Under the pieces are notes generated by a model, which was not told where the DNA came from, ran no database searches, and saw only the letters and a program-made list of their open reading frames with translations. Position numbers and translations under genes: made by a program. Shown here piece after piece: positions 59,808 to 64,000 of a stretch of 64,000 nucleotides of DNA. The stretch is from CAYZXL01 sp964482435 (GTDB lineage: Bacteria > Auribacterota > JABMQX01). Positions within the stretch are counted from its first letter, which is position 1, and the number at the start of each line of letters is the position of its first letter. The stretch is from assembly GCA_964482435.1 (NCBI GenBank), contig CAYZXL010000016.1:1-64000 (forward strand), in the 5' to 3' direction.

Positions 59808-59834
59808 TTGGCAGTCAGCGGCTTAGAGTGATAG
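59808..59834 (-). promoter_or_regulatory. CIRCE-like element 2 upstream of the hrcA promoter
   Basis: Plus strand TTGGCAGTC-N9-GAGTGATAG; 14 of 18 half-site positions match CIRCE and the 9-nt spacer is exact. The TTGGCAGTC half is identical to that of element 1. It sits about 40 nt upstream of the -35. Confidence 0.55.
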
Positions 59835-60117
59835 TTTTCACCTGAGCAGGGATTGCGCGGGCGCAATGGCAGGACGGACGAAGCAGGCGGAGGTGGGATT
59901 GGAGAAGGAAGCTCGGATGCGGATATGGTATGGCTGCGCTTCTGACGGCAGGGGTAGTGATGCCAGGTGCCCACTCAGGCTTGTACCGCCGGCATCCCTG
60001 GCCGGGCGGACTTGACGGCTGCGCCGGGGGCATCCTCCCTCGGTGCCGAGGGCGAGCCGCCCTGGGGACAGCGCCGCCTTCGACTAAGATGCTCCCAACG
60101 CCGACCTGAGCGCCGGG

Positions 60118-62019
60118 TCATGGAGAGGATACCTTATAGAGACGTTGAGGGTGCGAGGCTGCGTACGGGTCAACCCAGGAGGTGGATTCGCCCTCGGAGG
60201 GGATGTTGGACCCGGCTAACGTCCAGTCCAGAAGGTCGGTGGAGAAGTAAATCGAGTAGCTCTTTCCCGGCAGAGGCTGGGTGTTCCAGGTGATTTCCAA
60301 ATGTCCCGGCTCCGCGATCGGCTGAATCGCGGATACCAAGAATCGCCGTGAGCCGTACTCATAAGCCCCCATATCCACCCGCCACTCGCTTTTCCCGCGA
60401 TAAATCCGAAAATTCCCCGCCTTGTCCTCCTCTGGCAGATACTCCGCTTCATTACTCCCCGCATCAATGCACGGGGAGTCTTCTGCGAGGGTGAAGTCTG
60501 TGATCTCCAGGGCCCTTGCCGCAAGGTCTTGCGGGACCTGTCCGTAAACACGCAGCGCCCTACGGGTATTTCCAGCAATGAGGTACACCGTGCGCAGGTC
60601 GCCCGCCTTGGCAAACATGTGTCTGAATCGGTCTTCCGGGCCCAGTGTCTCTTTGCAGAGAAGCACGGTCGTGGCGTCATCGTAGTCGTATTGCCCGATC
60701 TCTTCCACCTCGCACGTTGCGTAAGCGCGAAAGTTCGGCTGCTCCTGAACGTTGCCTTCCCCTTCCGAGTAGAACAACGACCCCATTCTCGAATATGTCG
60801 CGCGGCATCCGTACACGTCAAACGGATTGCCGGCGAAGATGCAATTCGAGACATTCTCGTATGTGCCGTAAGTCTCGGCCGGGTACGGGACGTACACTCC
60901 GCCGGAACCCTTCTGGAAACAGTGACATACGATAGTGCAGTTGACCACATTAACGTTGGACTCCCAAACGATCCCGTCCGTCAGCCATACGCCCGCTCGG
61001 TTTGCCGCAATAACGCAATTCAGGATATCCCCACGACTGTCGCCACGATGGTAAATGGCGCCGCCCTCATGCGGGCTATCGGGATCGACGCCCGCCTGGT
61101 TATTTGCGATAACGCAACGCCTGATGCTTATCGGCCCGCTGCCGAAGATCCCCCCGCCATCGCCGCCGGCGGAGTTATTGGCGATCACGCAGTCCAGTAT
61201 GGCGCATGGACCGTAGCAGTAGATTCCGGCTCCGGATCCCCTGTAACTCGCGTTTCCGATGATCTCGCAGGCTACGATCCTGCAACGCGTATCGGACGTG
61301 GCGAGAAAGATGCCGCCTCCCTCCTCTGTGGCCGAATTCCGGTCAAGGGTGCAGTTCTCGATTGCAACCTCCGACCTGACCGCGTATATGCCGCCGCCTA
61401 ACCCGCCAGCCTTCTCATAGTCCACACGGCACTCGCTGATGGTGCAATCCCCAACAGCGATGTCCGAGGAGTCGCTGATGTGGATTCCAGCCCCCTCATA
61501 ATCGGCGTCGCACTCGCTGACGGTGCAGTGCCGAACAACGATGCCCGAGGAGTCGCTGATGTAGATTCCCGTCCCTCTGAGCGAGCCCGAGCCTCCAGCA
61601 ACTGTCACATGTTCAACCAACACCCTTTGCTCGTTCACACAGGCAACAAGAGGCTCTTGCGCGAGGGGAACAAAGGTCGCGTCGAGGCTTCGGCCTCCGT
61701 CCACCTCAAGGGTCCTCAGCATGTCCGCGTGCACCAACCCGATTGTTGTCGAGTCCCGCCCCGATCCGCTCAGGGTGAGGCCCGTCTTCAACAATATCTT
61801 TTGGCTGAAGATGCCTGGTCCAATGAGGACGGTGTCGCCTTCGGAGGCGACCTCAATTGCGGCCTGGATGGATAGGGAGGCGGTTTCCCAGGAATCGTAA
61901 GGCGGGGTGTCGGAGCCGGTTCTGGAGACGTAGTGCGTGTCGGGATAGGCGGGAATCCACGCCATGAAGACAAACAAAGATACCGGCAGGAAAAGCGAGA
62001 GCGCCAGCGAGGGTTTCAT
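60118..62019 (-). CDS. Secreted right-handed beta-helix protein
   Basis: A 633-residue exported protein. The signal peptide is MKPSLALSLFLPVSLFVFMA, cut near AYPDT. From residue 100 to about 400 the sequence contains regular parallel beta-helix coils with G-G-G-I-x-x and N-C-x-I/L ladders (IENCTLDRNSATEEGGGIFL and similar). The SDSSDIAVGDC and SDSSGIVVRHC pair is a recent internal duplication. A C-terminal domain (LEITWNTQPLPGKSYSIYFS and LLDWTLAG) ends RLYKVSSP, the same type as the C-terminus of the protein at 29090-32935. Such folds bind or cleave polysaccharides, but no lyase catalytic residues were identified. The ATG has AGGAGG upstream. Confidence 0.8.
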   Translation of the reverse strand: MKPSLALSLFLPVSLFVFMAWIPAYPDTHYVSRTGSDTPPYDSWETASLSIQAAIEVASEGDTVLIGPGIFSQKILLKTGLTLSGSGRDSTTIGLVHADMLRTLEVDGGRSLDATFVPLAQEPLVACVNEQRVLVEHVTVAGGSGSLRGTGIYISDSSGIVVRHCTVSECDADYEGAGIHISDSSDIAVGDCTISECRVDYEKAGGLGGGIYAVRSEVAIENCTLDRNSATEEGGGIFLATSDTRCRIVACEIIGNASYRGSGAGIYCYGPCAILDCVIANNSAGGDGGGIFGSGPISIRRCVIANNQAGVDPDSPHEGGAIYHRGDSRGDILNCVIAANRAGVWLTDGIVWESNVNVVNCTIVCHCFQKGSGGVYVPYPAETYGTYENVSNCIFAGNPFDVYGCRATYSRMGSLFYSEGEGNVQEQPNFRAYATCEVEEIGQYDYDDATTVLLCKETLGPEDRFRHMFAKAGDLRTVYLIAGNTRRALRVYGQVPQDLAARALEITDFTLAEDSPCIDAGSNEAEYLPEEDKAGNFRIYRGKSEWRVDMGAYEYGSRRFLVSAIQPIAEPGHLEITWNTQPLPGKSYSIYFSTDLLDWTLAGSNIPSEGESTSWVDPYAASHPQRLYKVSSP

Positions 62020-62138
62020 CCTTGATTCCTCCTGTGCGCCCTCCGTTCCCGAGCAGACCACTATTTACTTACCACACGCGTCGCTTCCTGTCCAGTCCTT
62101 TTTGCCCAGGAGGTACTCCTCAGCTTCCGAGGAACTCA

Positions 62139-62215
62139 CCACGGAGAGCGCCGAGGACGCAGAGGGCGGAACAGGGTAACGGCACTGTCGGCATCATCCT
62201 GATTATCCTGTAATC
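62139..62215. repeat. Pieces of two dispersed repeat families
   Basis: CACGGAGAGCGCCGAGGACG with CAGAGGGCGG (from 62140) is the reverse-oriented form of the block at 34812-34831. CATCCTGATTATCCTGTAAT (62193-62212) is a piece of the AGGAT/ATCCT family. They lie between two secreted-protein genes. Confidence 0.6.
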
Positions 62216-62279
62216 CTCTCTGGCTCCGCCATTTTTCTCTGCGGAGTCCGCCGCGGGCAACTGATAGGGCATCTGGAGG

Positions 62280-64000
62280 TCAGAAGTCCTCGTAAGATGG
62301 GGCCGACGGGAGAAGCTCGCTCGACCTCAGCCTTTGCGGCAGCCGCCTCAGGGACCTCCCCCACCGACGGACCTTTGTCCGCCAGGTCACCCAGAATGGA
62401 ATTTCCTCGACGCTGAACTTCAGCGCGATTCGCTCACCGCCCTTTTCCTTTGCGGGAAGGTAAACGACGTACACGAACCGGTTGAACGGGTCGGTGAGGA
62501 ACGCTGCTCTCACCTCCGCATCGCCTTGGCCGCGAAGGGTGTTGTACTTCTGACTGACGAAGCTTTCCGACGCGGGGAGACGGAAGAAATAGACCGGCGC
62601 CAGCCGGCGTTGAGGTTCGTTCTTGAGCCGCTTGACAATCCCAGCAGTCTGGCTCGCCGGGAACAGGCGCGCGATGTAGTTATCGGTCCTTGATTCCGGC
62701 AAATGGTAAGCCCCCATTGAGACAACCAACTGGTCATCAGATTGCGCGAATTGGGCCGAGACCGGGGGTCTCTTCGCTCTTGGCAGGGGGCGATAGAAGG
62801 CTCTGACTTCCGGGTCTCCCCAGAGGCGAAAACTCAGTCCTGAGCGGTACACCTTCGTCTGCTCCTTCTGTCCGCGCATAGCTTTGAGCTTCGCCAGGCA
62901 GAAGGAGTAGTTTCGCGCGTCGCGCAGCGCCTCGCCCACCGTATCTCCGCGGTACAGGAGGCCGTCGCAGAACGCTTTGGCAACCGCGCTGCCGGTGGCG
63001 CTGTAAACGTTGAAGGCGCTTCCCACAAGGCCGGCTGCCCCCAGGTCGAACATTTCGCCCGACGAAACCTCCTCGAGAGAGTGGCAACTCTGGAGGACAA
63101 TCACCGGCAGCCCGTCGAGCTGCTTGACCTTTTTGGCGGTCGTGTCTGTTTCGGTTTTGCTGTTCGGAGCGGTTTCGGGCCATGGCACGACGAGGTCTTT
63201 CGCCTCTGGCTCAACGTCTTTAATCGGGGGAACGGGCTCCGGGGTCGGACCGGGTTCCGGGGACGTGCTGGAGTCGCCAACCTCCGGTTGCAGGTCCGAA
63301 CTTACGTAGTCCGACGGCGGAGCGGACGACCAGGGCTGATAGTATTCGCTCGGTTTGTGCTCGGTGTCCCATGACTCGCCCTCGTCGAAATACGTTGGCA
63401 CTGTCCCAAAAGGTGAGCTGCCGAACATAACTAAGTCGGTGGCATGCCCCTCGAAGACAATCAGGTGAGCTTTCTCGGCGGCGGCAAGAGTCTTGTCGTC
63501 AGTCACCGGGAGCCCGTAGAACTCGTCGAGGTGCAAGCCGAAGTTCTTGAACTCTTGCGCCGTGGCGCGGCTGATTGTTTCACAAAGGGGAAGGGTCGTA
63601 TATTCGGTTTTGGGACTCGCCACCATAACGACCCGCGGCAGCCGGTCGGCGAACATTTTTTCCCGCACAATACCGCGAGCAATAAGGGCGGAAGCCTGCA
63701 ACAGCCCCTTGCAGGGGATTCGACCTACTGCCAGTGCGGCCGCGCCGCCTTTCCCGGGACCGGAGCACGGTTCAATCTCGACTTCCTCCTCGCCGACGTT
63801 GTCCGGGTCGAAGAGCTTGATTGCGTTTATGGAGTCGTAATGCGCGAGAATCGTCACGGAGCGCGGCTTCAGATTGTGGGTGGCAATGAGTTTTTCGACC
63901 GCTGCCTGGGCCTTCTTTCCGTCGGGGGAGTTGCACAAAACGATGGGCGCGCTGCGCACAAAACTCAAGTACGGCGCTATCCAGGCGGACGAGGGGCTTT
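62280..64000 (-). CDS. Clan-CD protease-like protein (C25/CHAT type), cut at the right edge
   Basis: At least 573 residues; the frame stays open to the window edge, so the N-terminus is missing. ALAVGRIPCKGLLQASALIA resembles the G-R-I-P strand of gingipain-like C25 peptidases. The presumed catalytic histidine is in LIVFEGHATD and the cysteine in LPVIVLQSCHSLEE. The following GLVGSAFNVYSATGSAVAKA and GDTVGEALRDARNY match the end of CHAT/C25 domains. A Pro/Ser/Glu-rich linker of about 90 residues is inserted between the His and Cys. The C-terminal 160 residues form strands and end in a basic tail. The active residues are kept, unlike the relative at 29090-32935. Substrate unknown. Confidence 0.75.
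   Translation of the reverse strand, partial: SPSSAWIAPYLSFVRSAPIVLCNSPDGKKAQAAVEKLIATHNLKPRSVTILAHYDSINAIKLFDPDNVGEEEVEIEPCSGPGKGGAAALAVGRIPCKGLLQASALIARGIVREKMFADRLPRVVMVASPKTEYTTLPLCETISRATAQEFKNFGLHLDEFYGLPVTDDKTLAAAEKAHLIVFEGHATDLVMFGSSPFGTVPTYFDEGESWDTEHKPSEYYQPWSSAPPSDYVSSDLQPEVGDSSTSPEPGPTPEPVPPIKDVEPEAKDLVVPWPETAPNSKTETDTTAKKVKQLDGLPVIVLQSCHSLEEVSSGEMFDLGAAGLVGSAFNVYSATGSAVAKAFCDGLLYRGDTVGEALRDARNYSFCLAKLKAMRGQKEQTKVYRSGLSFRLWGDPEVRAFYRPLPRAKRPPVSAQFAQSDDQLVVSMGAYHLPESRTDNYIARLFPASQTAGIVKRLKNEPQRRLAPVYFFRLPASESFVSQKYNTLRGQGDAEVRAAFLTDPFNRFVYVVYLPAKEKGGERIALKFSVEEIPFWVTWRTKVRRWGRSLRRLPQRLRSSELLPSAPSYEDF

Noticed and set aside
1..64000. CRISPR array, prophage or rRNA operon
   Set aside because: No regularly spaced repeats, phage structural genes or rRNA sequence were seen; the short repeats are dispersed hairpins.

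Overview
The window is GC-rich bacterial chromosome densely packed with housekeeping genes. Nothing names the species. A GyrA of the HPHGEGVVYP type, a GyrB with a long insert after the Toprim domain, a type II-secretion-like pseudopilin with an H-x9-DG tail, secreted proteins ending in an FYRV/LYKV-type C-terminal domain, a secreted NMGFKL-motif protein and several families of short intergenic repeats together suggest an uncultivated bacterium in or near the Planctomycetota/Omnitrophota/Hydrogenedentota kind of lineage. That placement is an inference.

Layout. 0-8.1 kb (minus strand): partial tRNA-Pro(CGG), a DedA-family membrane protein, pcm, two lipid or envelope glycosyltransferases, gatA/gatC and the conserved pdxA-rsmA pair. 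8.4-10.7 kb is a scarred accessory stretch: an RTX-protein tail fused to a truncated nucleotidyltransferase, a second copy of the 3' end of pgi, a HicBA toxin-antitoxin pair and an XRE regulator with a palindromic operator. 10.7-19.6 kb: a divergent pgi, mdh, a tiny zinc-ribbon protein, DUF2851, an outer-membrane barrel, a receiver-only response regulator, dgkA and a secreted nucleoside-hydrolase-like protein. 20.3-28.3 kb: gyrA, then gyrB-dciA-dnaN on the minus strand, with a possible but weakly supported replication-origin region upstream of dnaN. 29-33 kb: a 1281-residue secreted protein with a caspase/legumain-like domain that has lost its catalytic residues. 33-35 kb: a retropepsin-like protein, an unknown protein and an IS remnant with perfect 11-bp ends. 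35.2-48.7 kb (plus strand): pseudopilin, rqcH-mutS2, addB, the NMGFKL protein, dnaG and rpoD. 48.8-62 kb (minus strand): a Phd/ParE module, an O-antigen-ligase-like TPR protein, and the heat-shock cluster hrcA-grpE-dnaK-[HNH gene]-dnaJ-rsmE, followed by a secreted beta-helix protein. The right edge cuts a clan-CD (C25/CHAT-like) protease-like protein.

How genes work together. rqcH and mutS2 are 11 nt apart; both act on stalled or collided ribosomes, so the operon looks like a dedicated ribosome-quality-control unit. dnaG-rpoD is the classical macromolecular-synthesis pairing. The hrcA promoter is flanked by two elements with exact CIRCE geometry but altered half-sites (TTGGCAGTC/GACTGCCAA), suggesting HrcA control with a drifted operator. 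gyrB-dciA-dnaN and gyrA serve replication.

Most likely places for new biology: the inactive caspase-like secreted protein and its leader hairpin, the pgi-flanked toxin-antitoxin island, the HNH gene inside the dnaK cluster, the divergent CIRCE pair, and the dispersed hairpin repeat families.
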